DNA from: Effrenium voratum | Taxonomy: Eukaryota; Sar; Dinophyceae; Suessiales; Symbiodiniaceae | Direction of reading: 5' to 3' | Assembly (NCBI GenBank): GCA_963377175.1 | Contig: CAUJNA010003734.1 | Location: 121,761 to 185,760 of the forward strand | DNA length: 64,000 nucleotides | Shown here: one piece after another, positions 32,757 to 43,348 of the stretch | How the letters are laid out: each line of letters starts with the position of its first letter | Position numbering within the stretch: position 1 is the stretch's first letter | Notes under the pieces: generated by a model | Told to the model about the DNA's origin: nothing | Databases searched by the model: none | The model's input: only the letters and a program-made list of their open reading frames with translations | Position numbers and translations under genes: made by a program

Positions 32757-33500
32757 AGGCCACTAGAGAACGCCGCCAACGTGCCAGCTGCAACAAAGTG
32801 CGGGCAACTACACAGCAAGAGATGATGCGGCCCATAGTTGCGCACGCACGCTGGCCGTTGTAGCTTGCTGCCAGCCTCGCCGGCGCCTCGGCCCGGTAGT
32901 CCTGGCATCGAGCAAGGGGGTGCGACGCGCCTGCGAGGGCAGGCCGCTGCCCAACCAGCCCCGCCCCCGAGGAACTATACCCCCCACAATGCTGGCGCAT
33001 CAAGGGAAGGGGGAAGAGGGGGGCGCAGGCGGCGACGCAACGCGATCAGCGGTCGCGTGGTCCCTGAGTCAATAACCACAGCACTCTCGCTCAGCCGCTC
33101 GTGTGGCCAGAGTTCGGTCTTGCGAAAACGGGTGCCAATTGCCAGGTTCAACAGCAGCCGACGCGGGTGGAGCTGCTCACGCGAGGAGCTGTTGCCAAGG
33201 TGGGCACTTGGGTCCGTGCCGGGCCACTGCCGCCTCACGCATGCAAGGAGCGCCAATTGGCGCCGCGCTCTCCGAGGAGCGCGCGCAACGTCGCCCAAAC
33301 GGAGCCAGCGCGCGCTTGTGTAGGCCGCCGATGTGGGAGGCGGCGCAGTGCAGAGCAAGTGTTGCACCCGTCAGTGAGTGAGTAGAGTCAGGGAGTGAGT
33401 GTGGTGAGTGGAGTGGGTGGAGCGCTCCGGGGGTGGGAGTGGGAGCGGGTGGGACTGGGGAGTCGGGAGTGGAGTGGAGGTGAAGTGATGTGAAGTGGGA
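32757..33500. other. GC-rich sequence, no recognisable gene
   Basis: I see no domain on either strand. The last 130 bases are a degenerate GTGAGTGA/GGAGTGG tract, related to the complement of the (TCAC)n microsatellite that follows. Confidence 0.5.
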
Positions 33501-33739
33501 GGGCTCACTCACTCACTCACTCACTCACTCACTCACTCACTCACTCACTCACTCACTCACTCACTCACTCACTCACTCACTCACTCACTCACTCACTCAC
33601 TCACTCACTCACTCACTCACTCACTCACTCACTCACTCACTCACTCACTCACTCACTCACTCACTCACTCACTCACTCACTCACTCACTCACTCACTCAC
33701 TCACTCACTCACTCACTCACTCACTCACTCACTCACTCT
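33501..33739. repeat. (TCAC)n microsatellite
   Basis: About 60 uninterrupted CTCA units, followed by degenerate AGCTCACTC and then a (CT)n tract and GGCT/CGCT repeats to about 33810. Open frames through it encode only Thr-His-Ser-Leu repeats and are not genes. Confidence 0.95.
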
Positions 33740-33810
33740 CATCTCAGCTCAGCTCACTCAGCTCACTCACTCTCTCTCTCTCTCTCTCGCTGGCTGGCTG
33801 GCTCGCTCGC

Positions 33811-35744
33811 TCCATCCCTCTGCTTCGCTTGAGTGAGTGAGCGAATGAGGCGGCCATCTGTGCCCTTGCGCACGCGTCTCGCTTCGGGCGGCCAGCTGGC
33901 TCGCGCCCATCAGGTGTCATTTCGTTTGAGGGAAAGCGTGTCTCGCAAAAAAAGTACTGCAGCGCAGCCTCGCTATGGATCGCAAAGCGCAACATAGCAT
34001 GGATTTGCCAGCAGGGTCGGATCTGCAATTGCGCCAGTTCCGTCCAGGGATACTGAAATGCCTTTCCGACCAAACTCCGTGCTACCGGGCATCTACAGTA
34101 GAGCATGTTGGCCGCCAACATGTCTGACGCGCGATGTAGAGAATGTGGACATGCTTGGCCAGGTAGCTAGAGCGCGGGCTCTTACGGTAAAGAAGTCCCA
34201 GCTAAGCTACGCCGAGTCAAGCACAACAACATCAAACCAAACGAGGGCAAGGGGCAGTCTGCTCTGCCGCAAGGGCCGGTGTGCCAGAAACATGTTGATT
34301 CATTGATTCATGGGAAGCCGTGAGGCAGCAGATCCCTGCCACCTCCTGTCAAACTGTCAAATGGTGTCGGATACAGTGGAACTGCCCTGTTGCTGTCATA
34401 TTCAAGGCAGGCGAGCTGCACAAGGTGAGACTTTCGAACACTCTCAATCAACCACGTGACAAGGGCATTGAGCAATCCTTGCGAACGTTTGTCTTCTGCC
34501 GAAGTGTTCTTGCAAGTCTCGCGCATCGACGTACCAGAGCGTTGTCCAGCGAAACAGGACTAGCGCAAAGTGTTCAAAGCCGGGCGCGCGCAAGTTCGAT
34601 TGATCAGTGTGACCGGCGTGCGTCTGCCTGGCATTAAAGAATTCTCAACCATAGGTATCGTTTTGGAAAAGCAGATGGGTTTCCCTGCTAAATGGAATCA
34701 AACACACCTAAACCAGTGCCATCTATTCGCAACCAAACCAACCCGAAACGGGCACCCACTGTGGATGGACGAAATCCTGCACCACCTAAGAAACCCTGAT
34801 GATTCTCTGGTATATACCAACAAGCAATGGTTTCCGCATGGCTTGAAAGGATTTTGTCCATCCACAGTATGGTCTCAGCATGTTGTGCAGCTCTTTTCTG
34901 ATGCTCTCATCTGCTCGCGGGCCTAGACGTTTGGTGGTGAAGGGCTGGCTTCCCATTTACCCTCTACAAGACACATGGTGACACGGCCGCCGGCTGCCTG
35001 CTCAGCGCTGAGGAATCGGCAGTGGAGGCGCCTCATGGTTCATCTGGGCAGAAAGGCTGGCCAACTCCGGTTGGGTGCGCCGGGCGTCTAGGTTGGTCTC
35101 TGACCAGCATCATGACCAACCTGTTCCAAGTGGACCAAAGAAACGAAACCATCTAGGCCACCCCGCTCTTCTCCTCCTTGCCGCGATTCTTCCTCATGCG
35201 AAGTCGAAACAATCAGCATGGCTTAGACGCATGCTGCCTCCCAAACAAAGCAAGTAACCGAGAGCAAGTTTTCAGGGTCAGTTCCAACCACATGACCATT
35301 AACAACTGCGTTCATGCATCAACACTGAGCTTTGTCATGTTGACCGTCACTTGAACAAATGGAGCCGCTGTGTGGTTTGTTAAGCTCAAGCTGTCGAGCC
35401 TATGTGTGTCTATCAGCTGTTCAAAACCAACTGCTTGCCACGTTCACTTGAGTCATTCAGAGCTCGCCTGCGTGTGACACACCTACTCCATTGCAACGGT
35501 TGCTTCAGTATTTGATAGAGACTGAATGACTCCGCAGGCCATACGTTCCGGGAGCCCCGGCAGCATAGATGGGAGCTTGAAAATCGAGCCCTGCCCGGTG
35601 CGTAGATCGCTGGGATGCTGACACAGCAATCATCAAAAGTTGGGCAGGCAGCTAAAGCAGACATGTTGACACAGCAACCATAAGTGAGTCCTAGGGGCTC
35701 CACCAAACCAAATTTCACACAAACACACACACACCGGGATCACC
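33811..35744. other. Host-type sequence, no recognisable gene
   Basis: Short frames only. A segment near 34760 (ACTGTGGATGGACGAAATCC) has a near-copy near 63155 (ACTGTGGATGTACGAAATCC), which suggests an old dispersed repeat. No domain is identifiable in either place. Confidence 0.5.
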
Positions 35745-35768
35745 AGTGTGTGTGTGTGTGTGTGTGTG

Positions 35769-35852
<84 letters not shown>

Positions 35853-35853
35853 G

Positions 35854-35891
<38 letters not shown>
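35745..35891. repeat. (TG)n and (TGTC)n microsatellites
   Basis: About 13 TG dinucleotides lead directly into about 30 TGTC units with two interruptions (a CGG near 35851 and CCC near 35892). The frames encode Cys-Leu-Ser-Val repeats and are not genes. Confidence 0.95.
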
Positions 35892-35892
<1 letters not shown>

Positions 35893-36820
35893 CCTCTGTC
35901 TGTATCAGTATCTCTACATTTCAGACTCCCTCACTGTCTGCCTTGGGCAAATTCACAAATTTGGTAAGTAACTGAGACTAGTGGTAACTTTGTCTACATC
36001 TGCATCTTCTGTGTCCATGTCTGCGTTGTCATGAGTCTGCGTGCACGTCATGCGATAGGCCCTGTCTTGGCGGACAGCACGTGCCTGCAGGGAGAAGTAC
36101 CCTGAGATGCTCAGTGAAATGTCCGAGCAAAGCAGAACAGAGTCTGCTTTGGGATGCATCATGTTTGCACCCATCAACCAAAGGCTAAATGGCACATTCT
36201 CAAGTTCGCTCAACATGATCTTAGCGCCTCTCGTGCTCAATGCAATCTCAAGTTCCTGTCACAGCCAGGTGCCACACGTCTGGTTTTCTTAGAGGTGGCG
36301 ACCGGCTCGTCGTCGTCCAAATTAAGGGACCTGGCAGAAATTTGCCAAAGCAACATCAACATTGGTGTTCCACTTACATGGTGTTAATTGCCTTCCATTT
36401 CAGCGTCCAATAGCTCTTCCCAAGGAGGGCTACCAGGAGAGAATCTAAATATGCAGGAACTTCCAAACCAATGGGACAAAGTGCATGCCCCAAATGGCTC
36501 ACTTTGAAAAGCCGCGCTTCGGGAAGGGTACACAAGGAATCAACGCAAACGCCCGCTGCCCTCTGTGAAGCAATTGGCCGGCTCGACTCTTCGTCTCCCG
36601 TCCTGCTCAAAGAACAGAAATAACACACAGCAATCCAGAAACCCAACAAACTCGCAAATAAGCAAGAATCAAAGGTGCAAGCGGGCAAATACAGAACTTC
36701 GGACGAGAAAGTACAGGTGCAAAAAAGAGAGGTGAAAAGAGAGGTGCAAACAGGCAAAGGCAAGAACTCGCCAAGCATTTCACGCACACACAGCGCAAGC
36801 TAACGTGCCAAAGCACACAC
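35892..36820. other. Host-type sequence, no recognisable gene
   Basis: No frame with a recognisable domain on either strand. Confidence 0.5.
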
Positions 36821-37271
36821 ACACACAGACACAGACACAAACACAAACACAGACACAAACACAGAACCCCCACACCCCCACACCCCCACACCCCCACACC
36901 CCCACACCCCCACACCCCCACACCCCCACACCCCCACACCCCCACACCCCGACACCCCGACACCCCGACACCCCGCCCGACACCCCGACACCCCGACACC
37001 CCGACACCCCGACACCCCGACACCCCCACACCCCCACACCCCCACACCCCCACACCCCCACACCCCCACACCCCACACACCCCACACACCCCCACACCCC
37101 CACCCACCCACCCACACCCACACACCCACACCCCCCACACCCCCCACACCCACCCACACCCCCCACACCCCCACACCCCCACACCCCCACACCCCCACAC
37201 CCCCACACCCCCACACCCCCACACCCCCACACCCCCACACCCCCACACCCCCACACCCCCACACCCCCCCC
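36821..37271. repeat. C/A-rich simple repeat abutting the viral left end
   Basis: Starts as (ACACACAG/ACACAA)n, then becomes CACCCC, with a GACACCCC variant block at about 36950-37022, and ends in eight Cs directly against the viral terminal repeat. Frames through it encode only Pro-His-Thr or Gly-Val-Trp-Cys repeats. Confidence 0.9.
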
Positions 37272-37711
37272 AAAAAATAGTAAAAGGAGAATTCAAAGAA
37301 TTATTCTTTCTACTATAATTTTTTCCAACAGCAACACAACAAACAGAAAACAAAATCCAGAACAACAAGCAAACAAAATAAATAATCACAACCAGCAACA
37401 AAAAAATTTAATCACAGCATGCAACATTAAATAATTCAAACAAGCATACCAACAAAACAGCAACACTCTAAATCATCAAAGAACCCAAACTCAAAAACAC
37501 ACATCAACAAAAAACAAAGCAACATACCAACAAACAATATCATAAGAGTATCAAACAAAACAAAAACAAACAGCCAAAGCACGAAAAAATCAGAAGAGCA
37601 TACCAAGTCTAAACAACGCACTTTGAAAGAGATAAGCAAATTAGGAAAATATAATAATTCAATCTTTACAAACGATAAATATATTACAATTATAACATAT
37701 AATATTTTACA
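37272..37711 (+). repeat. Left terminal inverted repeat, 440 bp
   Basis: Reverse complement of 60122-60561 with about six substitutions and no length change by my reading (about 98.6 percent identity). The outermost bases are AAAAAATAGTAAAAGGAG. Each arm contains an inward-out hydrophobic frame of 93-95 codons (here minus 37436-37717, rich in Phe, Leu, Cys) differing at only three residues between arms. It could be a small membrane protein or just AT-rich sequence without stops. Confidence 0.95.
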
Positions 37712-37734
37712 ATTCAACTTTATTCTAATTAATT

Positions 37735-38388
37735 TTAAAATTCTCTTTCAATTCGTTTCACTATTTTATCAACGGTTTTTTCATTATACATATTATTTCC
37801 TATTTCTTTTATAAACACCTTCATTACACTAATTGCATGTCTTGCTCTGTATCTAAGTTCGTGAGCTTCATACTTACAATTTAAAAACTCATTTACAAAA
37901 TCAAAGTCATTCTCATTCAATGCTTCGTATTTTAAGCGTTTAATGCTAAAAGACATATTGTATAATCTTTTTACCAGGCTATAATACTTATAAATAAAAC
38001 CATTCACATATCCATTATCTAATAAATTATCAAATTCAGTTTCAGTCAAGAACTTATTCATTTCAATAAAAACAAATATTTCTAAATCATCATCAAGAGT
38101 TTCAGCATTTCTAGTATCAAAATCTCTGTTGTTCATATTATCAAGTTTGTTTAAAATTTTATTGCAATTATCACATATCATACATTGACAAATATTATTA
38201 CTAACACCATCTATAAAACCCTGTTGAATTGTTAACTTTAGCATCTCACAGTCTTTACATTTGTAATTCGTAAACTTTTGTTTCAATATATTTTTAACAT
38301 CAATATCTTCATGGACAGTATCACTAAATTCACTATACACACTTTCTATATCACTATATTCACCATATTCACTTTCTGTATCACTCAT
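37735..38388 (-). CDS. Acidic Cys-cluster protein, unknown function
   Basis: 217 residues, the outermost gene on the left, next to the terminal repeat. The first 35 residues are very acidic with repeated YS/YSEFSD. Residues about 44-77 have a CKDC then CQCMICDNC pattern that could bind zinc. The rest is likely helical with a basic C-terminus. No family recognised. It is followed on the upstream side by the polymerase gene, transcribed in the same direction. Confidence 0.75.
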   Translation of the reverse strand: MSDTESEYGEYSDIESVYSEFSDTVHEDIDVKNILKQKFTNYKCKDCEMLKLTIQQGFIDGVSNNICQCMICDNCNKILNKLDNMNNRDFDTRNAETLDDDLEIFVFIEMNKFLTETEFDNLLDNGYVNGFIYKYYSLVKRLYNMSFSIKRLKYEALNENDFDFVNEFLNCKYEAHELRYRARHAISVMKVFIKEIGNNMYNEKTVDKIVKRIEREF

Positions 38389-38394
38389 TTCTAT

Positions 38395-38408
38395 CTTAAT
38401 ATATTAAG
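38395..38408. terminator. Palindrome downstream of the polymerase gene
   Basis: CTTAATATATTAAG, a perfect 14-base palindrome about 12 bases past the stop of the polymerase frame and before the next minus-strand gene. It is one of several palindromes at gene ends in this element. Confidence 0.4.
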
Positions 38409-38419
38409 TCAATATTTCT

Positions 38420-40219
38420 TTAAATCGTTTTCAAAGAATTTATTTTATAATGGCCGTAAGCAAGTGAGTTTATACTATCTATCCAATATTTTTTGTTTTC
38501 ATAACTACTAAGAGCAATTTTTTTAGTTGTTATACTAAAAATTCTGTGGTTTTTACTTCTAATACTATTAAATGACTTATGTATAACCTCATTAGTTTTT
38601 AAAACCGTCTCAAACTCTTCATATTTCATTTGACGTCTTACTGTGCCTTTTGCTATGCCCTTACATTTCTTATATTTTTTATCATCACCATAAACTGAGT
38701 AAGCATAGCATTTAGGACGAAGAGCTATAAACCCTGTTATTATTTTACTTTTTAATTCATCCTTAAATTTACCTAATACTTTCTTGTTATTCTCATCATA
38801 ACATTTATGTTCCTTAGGATAATCTGAAAAATCTATTTCTTTTTTAATTGTATTCAGGTCTTCATAAATGTCATTGGTTTTAGTATGAAATACAAAACTA
38901 TCAGTATCAGTATATACCATTTTAATATTATCTCCATATTTAGGCTTCATAACGTCATAATAAAATTTATACATGTGTTGCTTACTCAAATCTAAAATAC
39001 TCATCCCAATAAATATAGGTTTGTCTAGTTTCAACTTTGTTTTTTGCTTTTCAACTCCAACCAAATTTTCATTAATGATATGACTATGTTTGAAGTTAGG
39101 ATTACTTACACACTTCATATATCTAGTTTCATCACTCACAACTTCAAAGTCTAAATGTTTTCGCTTATCCTCCATTGTTTTTCCAAATATGGCATTGTTC
39201 ATCAATTTGTAAACATCTTTCTCAAAATCATTTCTAGCATTCTTCCTCTTCTCAGTGTTAAACTCAATGTAAGGTTTTAAAACTTCTTTTTGTTCAAATT
39301 TAATTGCTCTATGAATTTTCTTAAGTTTTAACCCTTGCTTCAAATAAAATTGTAAGGTTCTTATATGGATTACATATTTTTCTTTATCATTTAAGTTCAA
39401 TATTAATTTATTTGTTTTCTCATCCGTAGGTTTTTTATGATTTAAAAATTCATAAATTTCAATTTGTTTATCTGACAGCATGTCGGCTTTAACATTCATA
39501 ACCTCAGGTGCCATTGGATAGTCATTGTGTAAATCGTGTAATTCTTTAGGATATTCTAAATCCACTTCTAGAATATATCCAATATTATTATTCTTATAAT
39601 TAATAATGTCTTCTTCTTTTAATGTATCATCCCATTTTAGATTTTTATATGGCAGTTTTTGTATCATGCTTAACCCGTACAAATTATTAGCATCAAAATA
39701 GTTAATATAACTACTTTCTTTATTTTTATCATATTCTTCTCCCATGTATTTATTATTTGCTTCAACTTTTTTAGTAGAAACCATACACATCCCGCCTCTA
39801 AGTCCCGCTTCTATCATTTCATACATTTCTTGGTCATATATTAAATCAATCTCTACACCAGTCATTTTAAGCATAGCATCAAAAGCAAAGTTAGGCAATG
39901 TATAATAATAAGCAGGGTCCAATCCATAATATTTCATACATACATCTCTAAAATTTTCGAAAATGTCAGTCAATAATAATACATCAGTTTTCAAATATAA
40001 ATCATGGTATTCACCCATATTCTTAATGTCGAAATGCTTCCATATAATTTTTGCCCTTTCATAGTCGTTAACACTTATACCTTCTTCACTCAACTGACTA
40101 TAAAAATCATCCTTACTCGGTAATTGCTCATCATCAAATTGATCAAATGAATTCATGTAGTCATAAGGATAAACGCCTTTATCAGTCAACAAATCTAGAC
40201 ATTTCTCACTCTTAATCAC
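38420..40219 (-). CDS. polB: Protein-primed DNA polymerase B, C-terminal part
   Basis: About 599 residues holding the rest of the polymerase begun at 42210. Visible motifs: exonuclease III YLKTDVLLLTD (about 78), polymerase A FDANNLYGLS (about 176), polymerase B KLMNNAIFG (about 339) and polymerase C YTDTDS (about 438). A typical GVYPYDYM block precedes exonuclease III. The first codon of the open stretch is GTG and follows the other part with no gap, so this is not a separate gene but the downstream half after a frame change. All polymerase active-site motifs are present. The family copies linear DNA from a terminal protein primer, consistent with inverted terminal repeats. Confidence 0.9.
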   Translation of the reverse strand: MIKSEKCLDLLTDKGVYPYDYMNSFDQFDDEQLPSKDDFYSQLSEEGISVNDYERAKIIWKHFDIKNMGEYHDLYLKTDVLLLTDIFENFRDVCMKYYGLDPAYYYTLPNFAFDAMLKMTGVEIDLIYDQEMYEMIEAGLRGGMCMVSTKKVEANNKYMGEEYDKNKESSYINYFDANNLYGLSMIQKLPYKNLKWDDTLKEEDIINYKNNNIGYILEVDLEYPKELHDLHNDYPMAPEVMNVKADMLSDKQIEIYEFLNHKKPTDEKTNKLILNLNDKEKYVIHIRTLQFYLKQGLKLKKIHRAIKFEQKEVLKPYIEFNTEKRKNARNDFEKDVYKLMNNAIFGKTMEDKRKHLDFEVVSDETRYMKCVSNPNFKHSHIINENLVGVEKQKTKLKLDKPIFIGMSILDLSKQHMYKFYYDVMKPKYGDNIKMVYTDTDSFVFHTKTNDIYEDLNTIKKEIDFSDYPKEHKCYDENNKKVLGKFKDELKSKIITGFIALRPKCYAYSVYGDDKKYKKCKGIAKGTVRRQMKYEEFETVLKTNEVIHKSFNSIRSKNHRIFSITTKKIALSSYENKKYWIDSINSLAYGHYKINSLKTI

Positions 40220-42210
40220 ATCATTTTACTACTGAACCTAAAATTATCTTTCCAGTTTTCACGCAATAGCCATGTAGTTTTACCTTCTTCATCTGTATTA
40301 TCATACTTACTCATTGAAACTAACTTATCTAATGAAGCAGTTAAAAACCCAAAAGTGTCTTTAACACTCAAACTTTCAAAACTGATATTAATAAATTTTT
40401 CACTGTTCTGAGCGATGACACCTATTTTATTGTTGTTACTTAATTTATCCGCATTTTGAATAATTAAATGACCGTCATAATTTTTCATGTTATGGAAGAA
40501 TACAGGAATTTTAAAATATCTATTACAAAAATTAAGATTGCAAACATTATGAGCACAACCTCTATACTTACCTGTAAAATGACAATGGTCTCTAACTTTT
40601 CTATATTTCTCTGCTTCCTTGGCATTCTTATAGTTCATTCTAAACTTATCCCCACAAATAAAGCAGTTTTTAGCATGTTTAAAATCTTCTTTGTCTTCAT
40701 CAGTCATGTCTATTTTTTCGTTTTCTCCCATCTTCTCCTTTACTTCTGCCCTAATCTCATTAAGTTTTTGACAAAACACATCAACAGCATCTTTACCACG
40801 ATACATAAATTCATAATTTGTATTATCAACAGCATTAACCATATTAAGCATAAAACCACATGGTTTATGCTCTTGATAAGAAAAAGTGTTTTTATCTTCA
40901 TCTTCATCAGGTTTTTTCAGTTCCTCTGTCAAACATTCAAAATCAGCATATACAACAAAAGGACACCTTAACTTTTTGAAGTGATGCTTAAAACTAACTT
41001 TCTCATAAGGCTTAGGCATTACTATCTGCTGTCCATCAACTTCCATACATCCGCTATCATAATGTTTATTTAATAATTCTTCATTTCTAAATCCATGATT
41101 ACAATATTTACAAAAATAGGACTTACCATTATGATTACTTTTTTGATTATTAATAAGTCTGCTCAAACTTTTTATATAGACATAATGACTGCAATCCTCA
41201 TCATCAACTCTTAACAAATCAAAATGAAAAGAAGCATCTTTATTTTTCAATTTTCTACTAATAACAATTTGTTCATTATCATCAATTTCATAAACATTAA
41301 TGGATATTGATTTATTATTTTCTTCAAATATATCTATATCATTATTATTAGCAGGAAAACTCACACCATCAAAAATCAAATCACTTGCTATCTTCTTGTA
41401 ATGAAACATCTTTTCAGGGTGTGCTTTATCACAAATTTTACAATATCCACACTCAATAGAATATTTAAAACACTTGTCATCTTGATTTTTAATATTGATA
41501 CATGCCTTTTTCTTTTTAATCCATTCTGGAAGTTCAATATATTTGCCAGCTCTAGTCGGATTATATTTATTATACATGATATGAATATTATTAATATTGC
41601 TAATTATTAATCCTGACTGATACAAAGCCATATCTAAAATTCTTGTTTCAACATCAGGTCTCATTCTTTTCAAAGCATTCCTTAAATCCTCTTCATTTAC
41701 AATAGTGTACGACCTTGTCCTAACTGTTACGTTTCTCTCCTCATCAAATAAGTTCATAACTTTCATATTTATTGTAGCATTAAGTTTCATTCCTCTATTC
41801 TCTTTCAAGTATTCATTAAGTTTGTCAAATTGATAATTAAAATAAGTCAATCCGTTCAACTCTTTTAAATGAATGTTTGAAATTGTGTAGGCGTTGGCAT
41901 ATGCTCTAAAGGCGCTTCTTTCTTCTGTTATTACTGCTTTTTTCTTAATAGCATGTTTTAAAACCGTTCTTGCTCCTACTCTTTCTCTGATTTGATTTGC
42001 TTTGTAGTCATTAGTTTTCTTTACTGCTTCAAGTCTCTTACTCAATCTATTGCTTATTGGTTTTTCTGGATTATATCTATACTGGTTGTTTCCAATAATT
42101 ATGGTTTTAAGTTTTTTACCTTTATTATTTACTTTGTATTCTCCTAAATTGTCTTTAAGAAGATACTTAACTATTTTAGTGTTTTCATCTGGCGGTAAAT
42201 CTCTATTCAT
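40216..42210 (-). CDS. polB: Protein-primed DNA polymerase B, N-terminal part
   Basis: 664 residues. It starts at an ATG after an AT-rich spacer. Residues about 360-385 form a Cys/His finger (CKYCNHGF, HYDSGC) and about 515-560 a second Cys/His cluster (CFICGDKF, DHCHFTGKYRGC). Exonuclease I is VVYADFECL (about 420) and exonuclease II is HNMKNYDGHL (about 575). The frame closes at a TGA (40216-40218) just after an AAAATGATG stretch. Continuity of conserved sequence into the next frame shows that a single -1 shift joins the two, giving about 1260 residues, normal for Polinton polymerases. It could be a disabling mutation, a read error at A4, or programmed frameshifting. Confidence 0.9.
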   Translation of the reverse strand: MNRDLPPDENTKIVKYLLKDNLGEYKVNNKGKKLKTIIIGNNQYRYNPEKPISNRLSKRLEAVKKTNDYKANQIRERVGARTVLKHAIKKKAVITEERSAFRAYANAYTISNIHLKELNGLTYFNYQFDKLNEYLKENRGMKLNATINMKVMNLFDEERNVTVRTRSYTIVNEEDLRNALKRMRPDVETRILDMALYQSGLIISNINNIHIMYNKYNPTRAGKYIELPEWIKKKKACINIKNQDDKCFKYSIECGYCKICDKAHPEKMFHYKKIASDLIFDGVSFPANNNDIDIFEENNKSISINVYEIDDNEQIVISRKLKNKDASFHFDLLRVDDEDCSHYVYIKSLSRLINNQKSNHNGKSYFCKYCNHGFRNEELLNKHYDSGCMEVDGQQIVMPKPYEKVSFKHHFKKLRCPFVVYADFECLTEELKKPDEDEDKNTFSYQEHKPCGFMLNMVNAVDNTNYEFMYRGKDAVDVFCQKLNEIRAEVKEKMGENEKIDMTDEDKEDFKHAKNCFICGDKFRMNYKNAKEAEKYRKVRDHCHFTGKYRGCAHNVCNLNFCNRYFKIPVFFHNMKNYDGHLIIQNADKLSNNNKIGVIAQNSEKFINISFESLSVKDTFGFLTASLDKLVSMSKYDNTDEEGKTTWLLRENWKDNFRFSSKMM

Positions 42211-42299
42211 ATTATTATCTATATAATTTAATTATGGTTTTTCTCTTTAAGTCTTTTTAAAGTCAAAAAATTCTAAGAACTACATAACTAATAATCAGT

Positions 42300-42402
42300 C
42301 TAAATTATTATCACTAATTGAAAATTAGTAATAATTCATGAAGACTAAATCAAAGATTAGCCTAAATTATTATTTTTAATTTTCAATTAGTAATAATTCA
42401 TG
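42300..42402. repeat. 62-bp tandem duplication at the integrase 3' end
   Basis: CTAAATTATTAT and TAATAATTCATG occur at the ends of both 42300-42340 and 42362-42402, a period of 62 bases. The inner copy encodes the last residues of the integrase (RHELLLIEN). The palindromic core reads CTAATTGAAAATTAG in one copy and, nearly, its reverse complement in the other. Confidence 0.75.
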
Positions 42403-43293
42403 GCGCAAATAATGTCTCTTCAAACCTTCTAATACATAGTATGTTTGTAATGTTATATCTTTTTCTATCTTTTCTATTTTGTATTTCCTTTCTGTCCACT
42501 TTGGGTTGGTTTCTTTCCTCGATGTATAATTACCTTTTCCTTTTTGGTATATTTTCACTGTGTCTGAAACAGATAATTTAGGATATTTCCTCATATGCTT
42601 TTGCTTCAGTGTAAGGTTTGCTTTTACATTTGCTCTGTTGTCATCATCATGCGCTTCATTTGGTTTCATTCCAGTTGATGAGTGAATAGCGCTATTATAT
42701 TTCTTTAATGTAGGTTTCAACATATCAGTCCATCTACCTTTAGTAAAGTGTATTCTGTCTCCTATTCCTTTTTTCATCGTTCTAATCAATCTCTCCACAA
42801 TATTGGCATGTGTTAGCGTTGTTTTATGTATTATACCTAAATCATCTAAATATTTCTTTACTTCTGCTTTAAATGCTCCATCATCATCAGAAAAGATTTC
42901 CACAGGCTCACCCATAACTTTAAATGCTTCTTTCAAACCTTTCAAAACATTTGGACTGTCTCTTTGAAACATTGGATACACAAAACCTAATTTACTGAAA
43001 GCATCTATTACAATCAATGCATAGCGTTCTTCATCTTCTTTCTTAAATATTTTCATATCCATAATATCTATTTGAAATTCTGCTCTGGCATATGGCACTA
43101 AGAAACTGTTATAATTCTGATACGGCTTTATTTGCTTGTTAGGTTGCTTCTTCAACCACTTTGCCACTTCTTCTAATGTTACACTTGCTCCTTTCTCTTT
43201 TGCTTGATTGTATAAGCTTTGTTTAGAACCATAACCTGTTTCTAAATCATAATAGATATTGCTCATTATCTCCTCATTACTTAGTTTACTCAT
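42376..43293 (-). CDS. Retroviral-type integrase (rve)
   Basis: 305 residues. It would insert the linear viral DNA into the host genome. Catalytic core: QIDIMDM (Asp 76 or 79), a second acidic site in FSDDDGAF (about 136-138), and THANIVERLIRT with the catalytic Glu at 167. About 29 residues separate the second Asp and the Glu, somewhat short of the classical 35. A basic C-terminal region (about 235-300) with KWTERKYKIEKI and YYVLEG looks like a chromo/SH3-type domain. The frame is intact. It lies just downstream of a zinc-finger gene in the same direction. Confidence 0.92.
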   Translation of the reverse strand: MSKLSNEEIMSNIYYDLETGYGSKQSLYNQAKEKGASVTLEEVAKWLKKQPNKQIKPYQNYNSFLVPYARAEFQIDIMDMKIFKKEDEERYALIVIDAFSKLGFVYPMFQRDSPNVLKGLKEAFKVMGEPVEIFSDDDGAFKAEVKKYLDDLGIIHKTTLTHANIVERLIRTMKKGIGDRIHFTKGRWTDMLKPTLKKYNSAIHSSTGMKPNEAHDDDNRANVKANLTLKQKHMRKYPKLSVSDTVKIYQKGKGNYTSRKETNPKWTERKYKIEKIEKDITLQTYYVLEGLKRHYLRHELLLIEN

Positions 43294-43300
43294 ATATTGA

Positions 43301-43348
43301 AATTGGATTATATTAATTAAATTAAAATTAAATTAATATTATCCAATT
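43301..43348. terminator. 48-base near-perfect palindrome after the zinc-finger gene
   Basis: The left arm AATTGGATTATATTAATT pairs with the right arm ending in ATCCAATT: about 21 of 23 positions pair. It overlaps the stop codon of the 43347-43706 gene and lies just before the integrase start, both on the minus strand. A transcript 3'-end signal is an inference by analogy with hairpin signals in mimiviruses and virophages. Confidence 0.5.

Noticed and set aside
33490..33840. Long open frames of Thr-His-Ser-Leu repeats
   Set aside because: They are translations of the (TCAC)n microsatellite, open in several frames at once, with no other coding sign.
35684..35975. Cys-Leu-Ser-Val repeat proteins
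   Set aside because: Product of the (TGTC)n microsatellite in three frames.
18465..36820. tRNA, rRNA or spliced-leader RNA genes
   Set aside because: I saw no cloverleaf, conserved rRNA segment or full-length leader gene by eye; tRNAscan-SE and Rfam searches would be needed to exclude them.
36607..37434. Long Gly-Val-Trp-Cys and Pro-His-Thr frames on both strands
   Set aside because: They arise from the CACCCC simple repeat; all frames are open because the unit has no stops.
38389..38420. Intein or intron in the polymerase
   Set aside because: No extra domain or splice-like gap; the frame break has no inserted sequence.
40216..40219. Independent second polymerase gene starting at 40219
   Set aside because: The first codon is GTG and conserved polymerase sequence runs straight across the junction, so it is one gene in two frames.
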